Shown: positions 23,975 through 38,167 of the stretch, piece after piece
Layout of the letters: every line of letters begins with the position of its first letter
Numbering within the stretch: position 1 is the stretch's first letter
NCBI RefSeq assembly: GCF_003945595.2
Contig: NW_024104332.1
Span: 3,100,001-3,164,000, forward strand
Direction: 5' to 3'
Source of the DNA: Pipra filicauda
Taxonomy: Eukaryota; Chordata; Aves; Passeriformes; Pipridae
DNA: 64,000 bases
Notes under the pieces: generated by a model
The model's input: the letters and a program-made list of their open reading frames with translations, nothing else
What the model was told of the DNA's origin: nothing
Database searches by the model: none
Made by a program: the position numbers and the translations under genes

Positions 23975-25967
23975 TGACGTCTTTTCGTGCACAAAGTAGA
24001 AGAGTCTCTGCTGTAAAGTATAAACTCAGTTGAACAGCACAACTACAGAACTGGGTTTTCCTCTCAAAACAGTTTTTCCATCTAAACTTGAAGAAACAGT
24101 TTGACATCTGTGATGGCAACTACCTCAGTTTATCAGAATGAACTAAAGAAATAATAGCCCAAATCCAAACCACAATCCCTATGGTCCTTTTGAATTGCTC
24201 ATTTAAAATTCTAAAATAAATTAAGAAAGTCTAGCAACTGGTCACCACAATGAAAAAAAAAAAGCTTAGGAGAAAAGGACATACATGTTGCAATTGGAAA
24301 AAGCAATAAGTGCCGTTTATACATGATACAAAAGTTGTCAAATGTGTCTCCTTCCCTTGACATAAAACAAACTCTTTTTGAACTTATGTATAGAAAGCAT
24401 TTGTTTGTAAGACACCGAAACCAAGTTCACTGACACTTCAAAAGCTATGAAAATTCAGCAGCTATTAAGCAACAGGAATCTATGGGTAGAAAACAAAAGG
24501 ATGCTACTCCATGTCATAATATCCAAGCAGTGACTGCTTTTACTGCAGGTATCAAATAATAATATGTTCCTCATTTATTCTGGAATACTCAAATATTCAA
24601 TACTCAGAGCAAACACAGCATAAATTATTTTTCAAACATTCTCTCATGAAAAATAGTTTCACATATTCACATAATACCAGCGAAGAACTCTTTATTTCTG
24701 ACTTTTAATTTTGTCATCTCTTATGTTTGAAAAATTGTATTAACTGATGCCTTGGTACAATTGACAGCCTAAAGCCTCAACACAAAGTTTCAGTACTTGA
24801 AACAAAATGATTTCAAAATCAATGATTTTAATGCCACTCCTCCTTTTAGAGGATCATCTGTAAAAGCATGGGTAAGAGCAGTTACCTTAAAAGAGAATGT
24901 GATTGAAGCCGAAGGAATTATTCACATGAGCAAAATTACCATAAATGTGTTCAGGGGAACTTAAGCTTTAATCTTGTTGATGATTTCACTATAGGTAATG
25001 TTTAAACATTTACATTACTCATTTAGCTGTTTTAAACATTAGTCAAACTGAAATAGTACAATAATGCAACCTCCAGACTAAGCAGTAGCTTTTGAAAGGC
25101 AATGGAATTTAAGAAATCAAAAGTATTAGTACTTTTTAGACAACAGTTAAAAAAACCCCCTTAGTCTGGACTACAGATACACTGTGGACAGGAATTTAGG
25201 CTACAGGACCAGCAGGGACAGGACAACCGACCCATCCCAGCCACACTGACCAATTTTGGCACTGGAGGGAGATGCCCCACTTCTTTGCAGCAGACGTTCC
25301 TGCATCAACTGATAAAGCTGCTGGAAGCTCTTGTCTCTGCTACAGTGATTGACCAGGGGGTTCAGCTCAACACATTCTAAAAAAACACCTGTACAACCTC
25401 CTTCATGCTTCTTTTACGTGTGTTCAGCATATAATACAGGAATGCAAATCTTTCTCTCTTTGAACAGCAGCGATACTTTTCAGCCTCCAGAACAAGGCAG
25501 ACTGATTATTTTCAGTCTTACTCCTACCCTAAGGCAAAGATTAGATGCATGTGAGCACTTTGTACTTAACATTAGTCTTCAGAAAAATGCCTCAGAATAA
25601 TAAAAGATGCCAAATAAATATCACTCAGTTCAGCAGTGTGCGAAAACATGAGATTATGTCCTGCACTAAGGACGTATGAATATCTTCTCTAGCTTTTACA
25701 GTGCGAAGTCACTCTCCACAGTCCCTAAATGAACTTTATTGCTTCAGGAGTGCCAAACCAAGGCACCTTATTCTGAGACTTCTACTTTTAAACACCTAAC
25801 CAAAGAATTCTTTAAGTTTGTTGGTGAGAAGCAACTTGATTGCAGTTTATACCACCAAGATGAAGATAAAGCAGTAGAAGAGGGTGCTGCAACTTCAGTA
25901 AAAAGACTTCACCAAACTAAAATCTACAGACTGGAAAAAGGGCTTAACACAGACACTGTACACATTT

Positions 25968-26520
25968 CATAGAATCACAGGAACACAGGACGGTTTGGGT
26001 TGAAAGGGACCTTAAAGACCATCTTGTTCCAACCCCACTGCCAGGGAGGGGACACCTTCCAGGGCAGGGACACTTCCCACTAGCCCAGGTTGCTCCAAGC
26101 CCCGTCCAACTTGGCCTTGGACACTTCCAGGGATGGAGCAGCCACAGCTTCTCTGGGCAACCTGTGCCAGGGCCTCCCCACCCTCACAGGGAAGAATTTC
26201 TTCCCACTATCCCATCTAACCCTGCTGTCTGTCAGTGGGAAGCCATTCCCCCTTGTCCTGTCCCTCCAGGTCCTTGTCCCAAGTCCCTCTCCAGCTTTCT
26301 TGGAGCCCCTTTAGGCACTGGAAGAGGCTCTAAGGTCTCCTCAGAGCCCTCTCTTCTCCAGGTGAACACCCCCAGCTCTCCCAGCCTGGCTCCAGAGCAG
26401 AGGGGCTCCAGCCCTTGGAGCATCTCCATGGCCTGCTCTGGACCCGCTCTAACAAGCCCATATCTTTTTTATGCTGAGGACCCCAAACCTGGACACAGTA
26501 CTCCAGGTGGAGCCTCATGA
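25968..26520 (-). mobile_element. CR1 LINE 3' fragment, longest minus copy
   Basis: Starts CATAGAATCACAGGAACACA and extends about 550 bp, through the GGGCAACCTGTGCCAGGGCC block to the inner segment AGTACTCCAGGTGGAGCCTC. Confidence 0.92.
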
Positions 26521-27756
26521 AGGCAGAGGGGGAATTTTGGGCTTATCCTTTGACACTAATCCCAATGCCAATCATTCTCCATCAGCCTGCAGCTCATCAA
26601 CAGCTTTCCCTGTGGGAGATACATCACGAAACTGTGTCTGTTGTGCTCAAAATGCCAGAAAGCACAAACTACACTGGGGAACCAAAAATCATGGATTGCA
26701 TGTGCGTACCCAAAGCCAGGACACCCACTAACAGCCTTTCTACCAGGCTTAATATTATTATTTTTTAAATATATGTTATGCATCTAATGTGGGAGAGTTT
26801 CAGAGTTCTTTAATCCTTTGGCTTTAACTTGAACACTACAGGAACTCCACGCACAGGGAAGTTAAAAACACTATGAGAGAAACCTGAATCACGCTGTTTT
26901 CCTAACAAAGGATTGGGTAAGCTGGAAATCACGTTTCCAGGTCAGTTGTTTTCTTGCTGCTTCCCTATTTATGGATGTAGAGTCATTTTGTGATCTGGGC
27001 AGAGCTGGAGACTGCAGGAGAGCAAACTGGGTTTTTTTTCCCCAGGGAGGCCCACTCTGAGCCTGTCCCAGAGCTTGCATGGCATGCATGGCAGCAGCAA
27101 GCCAAACTTGAAGTACCCTGTGTTTGTGACTCAAGTCTAACTGACAATCTGCATTTCCATGGTGGAAGCTTCCAGGATTTTGGCATCTGTGTCTCATCAC
27201 TGCAATATTTCAGGAAGAACAAGCTGCTGGACTTCTAAGAATATAAGTGTGTTACCTCTCACTTCTACAGTCACATTTCTGCTTTTCCCCCACTAAAATA
27301 TGAGCATATTTGAAGAACTTCAAGCTGACTGTTGATGCACCTTGACTCCCAGTCAGTCTTCTGAGTTCCTCTCTAACACAAGACTGACTCACACTGTCCC
27401 TTCCAGAACAGTTCCTTGTGTTATTCAATATTAAAAATCTATATGTTAAAAAAAAACCCCCCAAAAAAACCAACAAACACCAACCACACATGGTGTAAAA
27501 TCTGACTGCCATAACTACTCTGGTGTGTGGGCAGAGTGTTTGCCATCACAGAATATTAGACATTTTACAGCCACATTGTGCAGAAATGGCACTTACCACC
27601 TTCTTAGTCAAGAAATTGTAATACATCCCCCAAGTTTGATAAGACAAGCAAGGAAAGCACCCAGATTTGGATAGGGCAGGAGGAGAGGAAGAGAGAGGGA
27701 AGATGCTGGCATGACTGGGCACAGGTCAGGACTCTTGGCCTGTATTACTTGCACAT

Positions 27757-28110
27757 GGAATCAGAATCACTAAGGATAAGAAATAACTCTAAGATCATCA
27801 AGTCCAACTGTTAACCCAGCACCTCCATGTTCACAACTGAACCATGTCCCCAAGTGCCACATCCACACACCTTTTGAATACCTCCAGTGATGGTGACTCC
27901 ACCACTGCCCTGGGCAGCCTGTGTCAGCACCTGACCACCCCTTCAGTGAAGAAATTTTTCCTACTATTTAATCTAAACCTGCTCTGGCACAACTTGAGGC
28001 CATTTCCTCTTGTTCTGTCACTTGTTACATGGGAGAAGAGACTGACCCCTATGCGGCTACAATCTCCTTTCAAGTAGCTGTAGAGAGCAGTAAGATCCCC
28101 CTTCAGCAAA
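27757..28110 (-). mobile_element. CR1 LINE 3' fragment, older subfamily
   Basis: GGAATCAGAATCACTAAGGA, AAGATCATCAAGTCCAACTG, CCACTGCCCTGGGCAGCCTG and TTGAGGCCATTTCCTCTTGT are characteristic of a second avian CR1 subfamily. Confidence 0.85.
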
Positions 28111-28479
28111 AACCACAGCAGAGGGCAACCCGACTAAGACTTGAGAGTGTATCAAGATGATGACTGGAGACCACAGAAGAGAGTTTTGATACAGTCTCCT
28201 CCAAGGGCTGAATTGTCAGGGGGTAACTCATACATTAGTCCTTTTAGTTCAGATAAAAACTGATAAATAGCTTTTCAGATAACATCTTTTGCTGAGTATT
28301 GAAAGTTGTTCCTGATAGCCAAAGGAAATGAGACCAATGAGAGTCGAAATACTTACATCTGTTTTACCTACTCAGTTAGTTACAAGAAGTGGCCCCAAAG
28401 AATCTTTCAGCAAGACAAATGTGAAACTATACATATTTAGAGGGGAAGAATTAATTAGTCGTTTATGAAAGTTTCAGAT

Positions 28480-28768
28480 CATAGAATCACAAAATCGTTT
28501 GGGTTGGAAGGGACATCCAGTCCCACCCCCTGCCATGGGTAGGGACACCTTCCACCAGACCAAGTTGCTCCAAGGCCAATCCAGCCTGGCCTTTAATGAT
28601 TCCAGGGATGGGCAGCAACGATTTCTCTGGGCAACCTGCGCCAGTGCCTCACTACCTTCAAAGTCAAGAATTTCTTCCTTATATCTGATCTAACGCTCTA
28701 CATCTATCTACTCTCTTTCTGCTTAATGTCATTCCCCCTTGTGCTATCACTGCTTGTCCTTAAAGTGG
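28480..28768 (-). mobile_element. CR1 LINE 3' fragment
   Basis: CATAGAATCACAAAATCGTT, then the TTGGGTTGGAAGGGAC and GGGCAACCTGCGCCAG blocks. Confidence 0.88.
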
Positions 28769-29336
28769 GTAGAGAGAAGGAACATTTTTTCTTGCCATTT
28801 GTGTGGTTGGAAAAGTTCCAGTAACAAAAAAATAAAATACTAGGGCTGAAAAAAAATTGGTTAAAGGACTGTAATCTTGAATAGAAACACAGATGTTCAA
28901 AACGTGTCAAGCTGAAATAATTCATTTCACTGCTCCATATGAAATACAAAATGCTTGTCCCAACTTACATCCAAAACCTCACCTTTCCCTATGTTTGTGG
29001 GCTGTTCAGCTGTGGCTTACCAGAGCATGGGGATTCCCATACTGCTTGCGCTCTTTTCCACAAGCATCCCAACTAGCTCAGCTTTAACACCTGCTATAGC
29101 TATCTAGAGATCCATGTCTTGAGCTGCTGCAGCTCTCAGTGGCTTCTCCACCCTTTGTGCATTAATAGACAAGAGTCCTTCCAAATTTATAAGTTTTCCT
29201 TGAAATCGGAGGGCCCAAGTTACTTAAATGGTGGTTGCTCACAAAACTATACTATGGCAGTAACAGCTACTAGCAGCCATATTATAAAAAAAGGGGGGTG
29301 AAGAAATTTTGGTCTTAAAAAGGCACAAAAATATAA

Positions 29337-29378
29337 GTCATGTGGTTTTTTTACCCCGTCATGTGGTTTTTTTACCCC
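29337..29378 (+). repeat. Tandem duplication, 21-bp unit, two perfect copies
   Basis: Unit GTCATGTGG, then T7 and ACCCC; the second copy starts at 29358. Confidence 0.9.
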
Positions 29379-32009
29379 CAGGAGTTAATAAAATTTACAT
29401 TTTAACAATGGGTGAGAGGAATGGTATTTATTTCAGTTACACATATTGAGCCTCCGGTGTTATTTTAAATATAATTTAGCAACATTACAACATCTTGGTG
29501 GTTTTTTTTGTTGATCCCACATTCGATCCTTCAGGTTCAGAAGCTTCAGAGAGGATCATGTACCCTATAATCAACCAAACTGTGTACTACCAGTTTACCA
29601 GAGATCTCACGTGCATCAGTGAAGCTTTGGTTAGAAACCAGAGTACTGACCTCACCTTGATATCCAAATGGCTTTTCCAAGTGTCTCCCTCTCAAGAAAC
29701 TGTAACTCTTTTGTAACAGTCACCATCATCAGTCAGACGGGAAAGTGATGGAGTTAATACCACTTGTATCAATAAGAATAAATCAATGTGGTATTTGACA
29801 GGACACCATAGTAATTAACTAGTTCTGCAGAGATGATGGCATCTTCCAGAATGAGAGGGCTTAAAAAGGGAGAGGACGGTCCTGCCAGGGGGAAAATTTA
29901 CTAATACAAGAGAATTATTAATATCAGGTACTTGTCACTGCATGAGGCATGGGAAAACTGCATACAGGACCTGTTTGCCATCTCTTGCAAATCAGCATCA
30001 CTTCAAAGCAGAAGGCAAATAGGGAAGGACTAGAGGGTGATACATGGCACAGGGAGTTCAAGGGAAGTGTCTCAAGAGCTGCTCTGCCTAAAAAAACAAA
30101 TCAGAGTCTGGCTGTGCAAATACAGGGGGGAGAGGGAAAGAGAAGCAATTATCCATCCTGGAAGGGAGCGCTGTACAGAACCAAGGGCAAGAAACAATCA
30201 ATGCTTTTCAGGTAGAATTGATACACACTGCAAATGTTGGCAGAGCAAGTACAGTAGATTAGCCACAAGCACATCTATTTTTCTACACCATTCCAGAAAG
30301 CATGTCTGGGTGGCCCCAGGAGGAGGGCAGAGTTGCCAGCCTTCCATGTGTGTGCAGGCAGTCAGCAGCCAAGCAGCACCTGCTGCCATCCAGCCCCGAG
30401 CTGGCAAGGAAGGATGAAAACTCGAAGGGATGCCAGCCTTCACCTGGGGACATGGGGCACTTGCTTGTGGTTTTGCTGGAAACCAGAGTCGTGTTTCCCT
30501 TGCCTTGCTGTATCTCCCCTCCAGGCAAAAGCACAGCACTGCAGTGCCATGCAAGATGCCTGCTGCCATCCTCCCCACCTCACAGGGTACACACGTATCT
30601 GGACCATCACCACATCCTTCCTCTGTCTCTGCTGCTCCCCACACCTACACCAATACACACATAAGGCCCAAAGATGACCCCATCATAGGTCCCCAAGACT
30701 TTAAAAGCAGCAACAGATTACCAAAGAGAGGAGCATTGCTTCTGCACAGACTATGGTAGACCCGCTCCAGCAAGAGGGTGGAAATTTCCCGTTTCCCTGG
30801 CACACCAACTCAGGGGAGCAAATAACTCAAGACATAACACTTGCTTCAGGTTCAGTACAACAAAACTACAGAGAGAAAGAGCCATTTAATGCTATCAAGA
30901 CTACCTAAGTGACCTCAGCCACAGAAGCAAAGAATACATTAGTTCATATGTGAAAAAAACCGTGTTGAGTGGAATTTGGATGATGCACCTCCTTTAGTGA
31001 CCTTTTACTGCAGTAAAATTATTTTTAGACTGAAGTTTTTATTCTGGACAAAGTACTGCATATAAAATATACATATGCATGTATTTCATGTATATACACA
31101 TACTGCATGAGTTTTCTGTGAAGTAAAGAAGCAGCTATTGATTCAGAAATACAGGGAGTTGGCTGTTCTCTGAAGGATAACTGAAGCACTGTGAACATGC
31201 ACTATACAAGAAATCAAGACTTGAGCTCTGTGAGGTGAAATCCTTCAATAAGAACACCAGCAGCCTCCTAAGACATATCCAAAAGTCGGTTATTCAAAAC
31301 TAATCCACTGCACTCACATTAAAGTAGCATTCACTAGCAATATTGCCAGGACAATGTACACCTGAAGTGCAGCAAACTGCTGGAGCAAGAGGTGTTTGTA
31401 TGCATTTGAAGCACTACTGGATGTAAAAATACCCATGGATACAATTAATACAATTTTTGTATTTATTTGTATTTTGTATTTTTACAATTTATGTCCAGTT
31501 TGGACTACAGCAACGTACCAAACCTAGGCAAGAATACAAGAAGGCAGCAAGGAAGGTCACGACCCAGGGAGGAGCACAAATACCCAAGCCAAAACCTTTG
31601 CTAATGCTGAGGAGCTCTGCTACACTGAAAGCTACAGAGAGAAAAATTCCTCTCCCTACTTTCTACTACTGCACTCTAAAAGCTATGACCTTCAAATATT
31701 GGCTTTTTTTCCTTTAGCATTCAAGGCAGCCTGTTTCAGCCAAGCTGTCCTATAGATCAGGTGATACTCTGGCAAGAGAGTAACAGTCAATAGCCATATT
31801 CCTCAACAGAGCTTTTATTACAAGAATAAAATGCTGTATTTCCAGTCCCTTCCATATTCACTGAAAGCCATCAAGAGCAGCTATTTAGAAAACGTTCTCA
31901 CATCTACTGGGGAAGCTCGCTTAAGACTGGAAAGCCAACTTTAAAAGAAAGTAAATCTACTGAACAAGTGACTGAGAAAAGAATAGATTGAAAGGAGAGC
32001 AAAGAACAG

Positions 32010-32098
32010 CTCTTCTTGGGGTTGTCCTGTGCAGGGCCAGGAGTTGGACTCCATAATCCTTGTGGATCCCTTCCAACTCTGGATATTCTGTGAACTCT
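32010..32098 (+). mobile_element. CR1 LINE terminal fragment
   Basis: TCCTGTGCAGGGCCAGGAGT, TCCTTGTGGATCCCTTCCAA and tail ATTCTGTGAACTCTG. Confidence 0.8.
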
Positions 32099-32509
32099 GA
32101 ACTTAAAGCAGGTTTATGCTGAAAGCCAGCAGGGGCACCACGGATGCTGAGAGAAGCTGTGTGTGTCCATACTCGAGCTGGGCAAACTGAGAAGGACCTC
32201 AGAAGGACCATGGCTCCCATTCAGCTGAGCTGCTGACTCTGAAACCAGACTAAAGTCTGCACGAGGAGCAGTTGGTTTTGTCTGAGAAAAAAATGCACGA
32301 GAAGAGATGAAAAATGAGCAGTGGGGTTGGGGATACTGTCCAGTAGTACTGGGCTACAAAAAAGCCAGTCAGCCATCACCATCTGAAATGCAGCCATAGG
32401 AGAACGACAAGCTGAGAAAAAACTATGGAGTTAGAGGAACACTAGCTATATTTATTTAAGCTATATTTATCCAAGTTATCATATCTACTCCTTCTCCGGA
32501 GTGACGTGA

Positions 32510-32770
32510 CCGTGGTCTAATGTTAAGAGATGATATTCCTGGTGTGCTGGAGGCCTCAGCAGAGCTGGGAGCAGAGGGGACAGGGCAGGCAGAGTCGCTA
32601 GGCACAGCGGCCATGCAAACTCGGTACCTTCGGCAAACGGGGGTGAGCAGCCGAAGCAAGGCATTGGCGCTGCTCCCGTGCAGCAGGAGCGAGACGGGAT
32701 GCGGGATGCGCCGAGATCAGCAGGGCGGAACGAGCTTCCCTCCCCGCCCCGCTCGGTACCACGGAGAGCT
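32510..32770. promoter_or_regulatory. Small CpG-rich patch, possible alternative promoter
   Basis: GC-rich with a dozen or so CpGs and a GC box (CCGCCCCG near 32746) in an AT-rich intron. A CRE-like GTGACGTGAC lies at about 32501-32510. The minus strand has a weak donor candidate (GAAG then GTACCG near 32630). No recognised first exon. Confidence 0.3.
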
Positions 32771-32811
32771 CCCTCCCATCCTTCCTTCCTTCCTCCTTCC
32801 CTCCCTCTCTC
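32771..32811 (+). repeat. CCTT/CCCT pyrimidine microsatellite
   Basis: Irregular TTCC and CCCT units at the edge of the CpG-rich patch. Confidence 0.8.
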
Positions 32812-33982
32812 CTCACCAGTCATTTTACTTTCCAAGCAGGAAAAAAACCCCAAAACATATCACAGACCGTATCTAAGGAATTTGTACACAGAAGAAGTAC
32901 TCTTGATTGCACAGAAGTTATAAGCATGAAGAATGGTACTGTCTTCCAAAAATATAAATAAATTACCACCTTGGCAATAAATACAAGCCAAAGCCCAAAA
33001 GCACTATTTTAGTTCCAGGCAAGTTCAATTCATAGATCTTATTAATAGTGAACCTGATTCCTTTAGGAACTTAGGAGCAGCAGAAGGAAAAGCATATAAG
33101 AAGATTAGGTTAATACTATATTTAAGCATATGTAAGGACAGTGAATGAAATACTGATTATTCACTCATTTAATTCAAGAAAAACAACCATTTACTAAGAA
33201 TAGCTTTCAGGGGATAAGAGAAGAGAAACTAGGCTGCACCAGGGGAAAAAAAACCCAACCAACAGAGCTACAGTAGTACTCACTATCCCTCATTATCCGC
33301 ATTCGTCAGTACTAAAGTCTGCGGAAATCAATTGATATCAAAGCATCAAGCAAGGACAAACTACCCAAAGGCTTTCAGACTAATGCACCATTTGCACTAG
33401 TTGAGAAGCATTCCCAACTCATTATGATCCTCATGGAAAACAGCAGAGTTGTATTTAATGTAACTTTCTGGATTTTTTGTAAAGACACACCGAAAAACCC
33501 AATTTTGTTGGTTTTTTGTTGGATGGAAGGACCTGACAGTCCTCACGGAATAGAGGGGAGGCTACTGGGCTTGAGCTGTCACCAGTTTGAGCATGTACAG
33601 TAGGTTCTGGAGTGAAGAGAGGATTTTCTCCATTTTCATGAAAGGTTTTTCTGGGAGACTTTGCCCCTTTGCCTGTACCTTGCCAAAAGCACAGGCACAT
33701 ATGCTCCCAACCAGACCTTCCTGCTTCCGCTTGCCTCAGCTGCACTTTTCTGTCTCACATTCTTAAGAGCTGCCAACTCAGCGAAGGGTCCCAATTTAGC
33801 TGCTGATTAATCAAAGTCTGAACACTCATTAGGGATAGAAGCACAGTCCAATCACAAACTTATAGGCGGTGGACGTGCCCCTGTAGCTCATCTCTGCACT
33901 CACTGTCCCCCAAGGGAGCCTGCACACGCTCTCCCACCTCCATGCCAGCCCAAGCACAGAGATGGAGACAAGCAGGAGATTG

Positions 33983-34118
33983 TCACAGAATCACGGAATC
34001 ATTAAGTTTGGAAATCACCTCTAAGACCATTGAGTCCAATCATTAACCTAACACTGCCAGGTCCATCACAAAACCATGCCCCTGTGTACCACATCTATGT
34101 GTTTTTTGAACACTCAGA
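33983..34118 (-). mobile_element. CR1 LINE terminal fragment, older subfamily
   Basis: CACAGAATCACGGAATCATT, CTCTAAGACCATTGAGTCCA and CCATGCCCCTGTGTACCACA. Confidence 0.8.
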
Positions 34119-37100
34119 AGCATGTTCCCAACTCAAATTAAAATGCTGGTGCACACACTCAACCCACAACTGCCAGGATCACTGGTTTGAGTTAAGCATT
34201 AATTTCCAGCTCCTCTTTGTTATCAAAACACAGTATCACATGACATCCAACTGCAGAACACCACTTGGCGCTGGTAAGCGGCGGGAGATAAAAAGCATCT
34301 GTGAAAATATGACTACAAGAAAGTCTGTATAATACACATTAAATCCCAGGAAAGCAGATCTGCTCTTAGAGCTCCAATGATAACACTTAGAGTGCTTCTA
34401 ACCAAGAGAGGGGCTGCAGTTCCAGAGAAGACATCAAAGCCACCGCTGCTGAGAAAATGTAAGTGTGCCACATGGCTACTCTGAAAAGCTTACAGATAAA
34501 AAACAATGGGAATATGCTTTAGTCCATCTGGAAAAGATGACCCTGGTTTAACATGGAATATGACTGGACAGTCGCCTGTGAAACAGCACCCAGACTTTGT
34601 GCAAGACCCCACAGGCAGCAGGTCCAAGGGGCTGCAAATCTGCACAGAGTCAGCATCCAAAAGGGGCTGCTCAACCAGCTGACAAGTTGTAGCTACCAAA
34701 ATTTAAGTGAGAAAATGCTATTTCTCTCTCAGATTCAGAAGCTATTCTGAAGGAGATCTCTCTCCCCACATAACACCCCGTACTAGTTTCTATTCTGTGG
34801 AAAACACACACTACAAAGTGCTTTCCAGGTGTAAACTTGACTGAGGGCTATTGGGGTTATAAAAGTGAGTAAGCATCTGACAAAAGAGAAGTTATTTCCC
34901 CCTCCTTTGATCTCCCAGTGTGAGCTACTTGTGCATGTCAAGAGCAAGCTTTAAAACGTGGGTAGTGGAGGAGGGATATAACCCTGGTTCCCCCACTGAG
35001 CCAGCTTTATTACAAGTTTCTCCCAAACAAAGCACAGTTCAGCCATCAGCTTATATTAATTCTTCTCATTTTTGAGAGATTTACATATACCAGCACTGAT
35101 CCTCTGTTTTTAGCCGTGAAAAGCATGGCAAGTCTAAGGCCAAAAGCAGCATTGAAATGCATTATCTTAGTCTGGGTTTGATCAGAATGCATTTTTTTCT
35201 TACTACCTTCCAAAGAGCAGCCAGGATGGACCACGCCAAGGCTCCATCATCTTGAGGGCTGTACTCTTCCCCCAGAGCAAGCCTACAGAGATATTTTCCT
35301 TCAATACTCCCTCAAGTCCCTAGTAATTTCTGCTGCACAAATTTCCTGATTTACGGTCTGGACCTTGGTATTTATATTATCCCTAGCTGGAGTCTTCTGC
35401 TGGGGTTGGCCAGACTTTTCCATCTAATCTGCATGGAGTGCAAACTTTATTAATGAAAATATAGGGCTGATCATGCTTTTGAATTAAAGACCCCACTATG
35501 CTCTTACTGGAAGTCATACAAAGAGTTCTGGGGGGGTTTTATTAAGTACTCAGTACCAGTGCTCAATATTTGAGGGGAAAAATAAAAATGCATTTTGATT
35601 CAGAATGGCCTTTGTAAAAGAAGTTTTATAAAATCTGCATATAAAGAAAGAAGTCAAAGATAATTTTTTCCCCTCTAATAATTTTCCAGCAGGCTGTGCA
35701 CAAATATTAGAGTATAACTAAGCAAGGAAAAAGGCAGTGAAAGCTTAAAACTTAAAGGTTCATTTGCTAATAAAGTTGAGGAGCTGAGTAAATCAATCTA
35801 AATAAAAATCAGCCTCATTTTAGACACACTGAACACTTTCAGCAGAAGCCCTTCAGAATGGCAAAGGCAGGTACTAATTATCTCTGCAAATCTCAAAACC
35901 TACACAAATTAAATGGGAAAAAAATACTCCTAGTTGAGGCTGCCTCACAATTCCTATGTAAAAACTTCATTTTCACATTACATCTTGCAAATGAAAAAAA
36001 CTAGTGTTTTCCATACTTCCTTGTTCTCTTTTTGATCAGATTTTAAACAGTTCATCTCTTTCCAGAGCTGATACAACAAAATTAAGAGCAGAAAGGAGGA
36101 GCCATTGGTAAATTGAAAGTTTGAACTTTAAATTGGCATTGGTATAGTCCTCAAACACAGTATTACCCATGGCCCACCACCAAATTTTTAATGCAACTTA
36201 AAAGTATCATAATAACAAAAGCATCAGGAAACAAAGTAATCAGAGACTATCCTCTACCATGTAGTACCAAACTCACCCCCAAATGAGGAAGATTTCTACT
36301 TTAAATTCAAAATAGAGTATATTCCTCCCACGTTTTCTCTGAACGAGGATACTCAGGATACTCACCATCTTACCCCCAGGACTCGAGATGAAGATCCAAG
36401 AGTCCATTCTATTAAAATCTCTTTAAAACAAATTAAACACCAAAATTCCTCTTCAATCCACTGAGCAGCCCTTCCTTTTGCATCTCTGCCAAAAGCACTC
36501 TGCGCAGAAAAATCCTGGCCCGGGTGCTTTCCTGCACCTATAAAAGGACATTATCCCAAACAACTGCAAGAGCCTTTACAGGGAAATTCAAAATCTTCAT
36601 TCATCTCCCTCCCACTTCAGCCCCCAAGGGCAAGGTGAAGAACTGTACCCAAAACCTTTCTTCTATCACCTATGACAATGAAAGATTGCTGGTTAGATCA
36701 CTCCTCTCCACCTCCACGATGGAGAACAAGGATACTCAGGAAAATAAGGATACAGCTTCTACTGGAACTACCTGTGAAACTTGAATTTCTGTTTGTCTCC
36801 CTCCCACAAACATCCTCTGATGTCCAATAATATCTCTCTGCACTCAGCCAACAGCTTTTCTTTCAGCAGAGCACTGATGTGAGAACTTCCTCCTCGCAGA
36901 TTCCTGCCCTCACACAACTTCTCAGCACTGGCCTGTGACATATCTGCTCTCTTGTCAGATCTGATGGACTTTTTCAAGGTGTTGACCAATTTGATTTAGA
37001 GACACTGCCATTGTGATGCCATGCAACGGGAAATCAAGCTCAGAAGCACAGGGAGGTGGCAGGAGTTCCCAATAAAGACATTTTTTATGAAGCAATCCTG

Positions 37101-37912
37101 ATTTAAAAGCACAAACAGCATCCTCACTTTAGGAGACAGAAACACAAACAGACCTACCCTGAACCATCAGGGAAGACATTTCTCCACAAGAAAAACAAAG
37201 CACCATTCCTCTTAAAGCACATAAAGGAAAAAAAAAATATTAAAAAAAGTAACACAATCCACAAAGACATAAACCCCTAACGCTGTAGGAAGGACAGAAG
37301 CTTCTGGCCTCTGAGCTCCCTGGCTTCCATAGATACTCATATCACATATAAAAGCTCAGTAACAACCAACTTCCACCAACACACACATCACTACTGAAAG
37401 CAGCCCGACCCCTGTAACCCAGGCTCCTCTAACCAGGCGATACCCACAGAGGATACTCTGGAATCAGGTTATTCCCTGGCTGTGCCGGCAGCAGGCTGGC
37501 CGTGCATCCGTGGGGACAGCACTGAGTCACAGCCCTGGGCAGCCAGAACTGACTCAGCTCCGTGCTTCCCGCCGGGAACAGAGGCTCAAGGTAACCCCGT
37601 GCAGCTTTTGTGGAGGGGATGGATTCCTTCGGCACAGGGAGAGACAAACACCGCGGCCGACACAGAAGCAGAGAATAGAAAGCGATCCCAATCCCCTTTG
37701 CAACCAGACATTCTTGAGAGGATGATTGTCGGGAGCATCACTCTGGGCTCAGCTCCCACAGCAGTATCAGTTATGTGGGTTTCCTTTTTTATTTTTTTTT
37801 TTTACATTAATTATTTTTTAAATGCACAGAAGTGCTGCTGCTGTGGTCAGCTACAGCCTCCAGTACTTACAGCTGGCTTCTGCCAGCTCCCAGAGTCTGC
37901 TGATGGCCTCTT

Positions 37913-37994
37913 CAAGGATTTAAATTGCAAAAATAACTATTTCTCATACCTACCAAGGATTTTAATTGCAAAAGTAACTATTTCTCATACCTAC
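37913..37994 (+). repeat. Tandem duplication, 41-bp unit, two copies
   Basis: CAAGGATTTAAATTGCAAAA ... TTTCTCATACCTAC at 37913-37953, repeated at 37954-37994 with few changes. Confidence 0.9.
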
Positions 37995-38144
37995 CATACC
38001 AAAAAAAAAATATTCACTTAAAGGACTGAAAAAAATGTTAAACAGTAGGAAAGAGCAAAAACAACCAGCCACACTGTCTGCAAACAGGAAAGAAACTTGC
38101 TTTAAAACGTCATTTCATTTGCTTACATAATCAACTCACCAGGC

Positions 38145-38167
38145 TTTTTTTTTTTTTTTTTTTTTTT
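38145..38167 (+). repeat. Run of 23 thymines
   Basis: Uninterrupted T run; poly-A in the ADARB1 transcript. Confidence 0.9.

Noticed and set aside
27560..27640. Minus-strand donor GTAAGTGCC near 27592 as another ADARB1 leader exon
   Set aside because: No convincing acceptor or promoter was found upstream of it, so it is probably a chance match.
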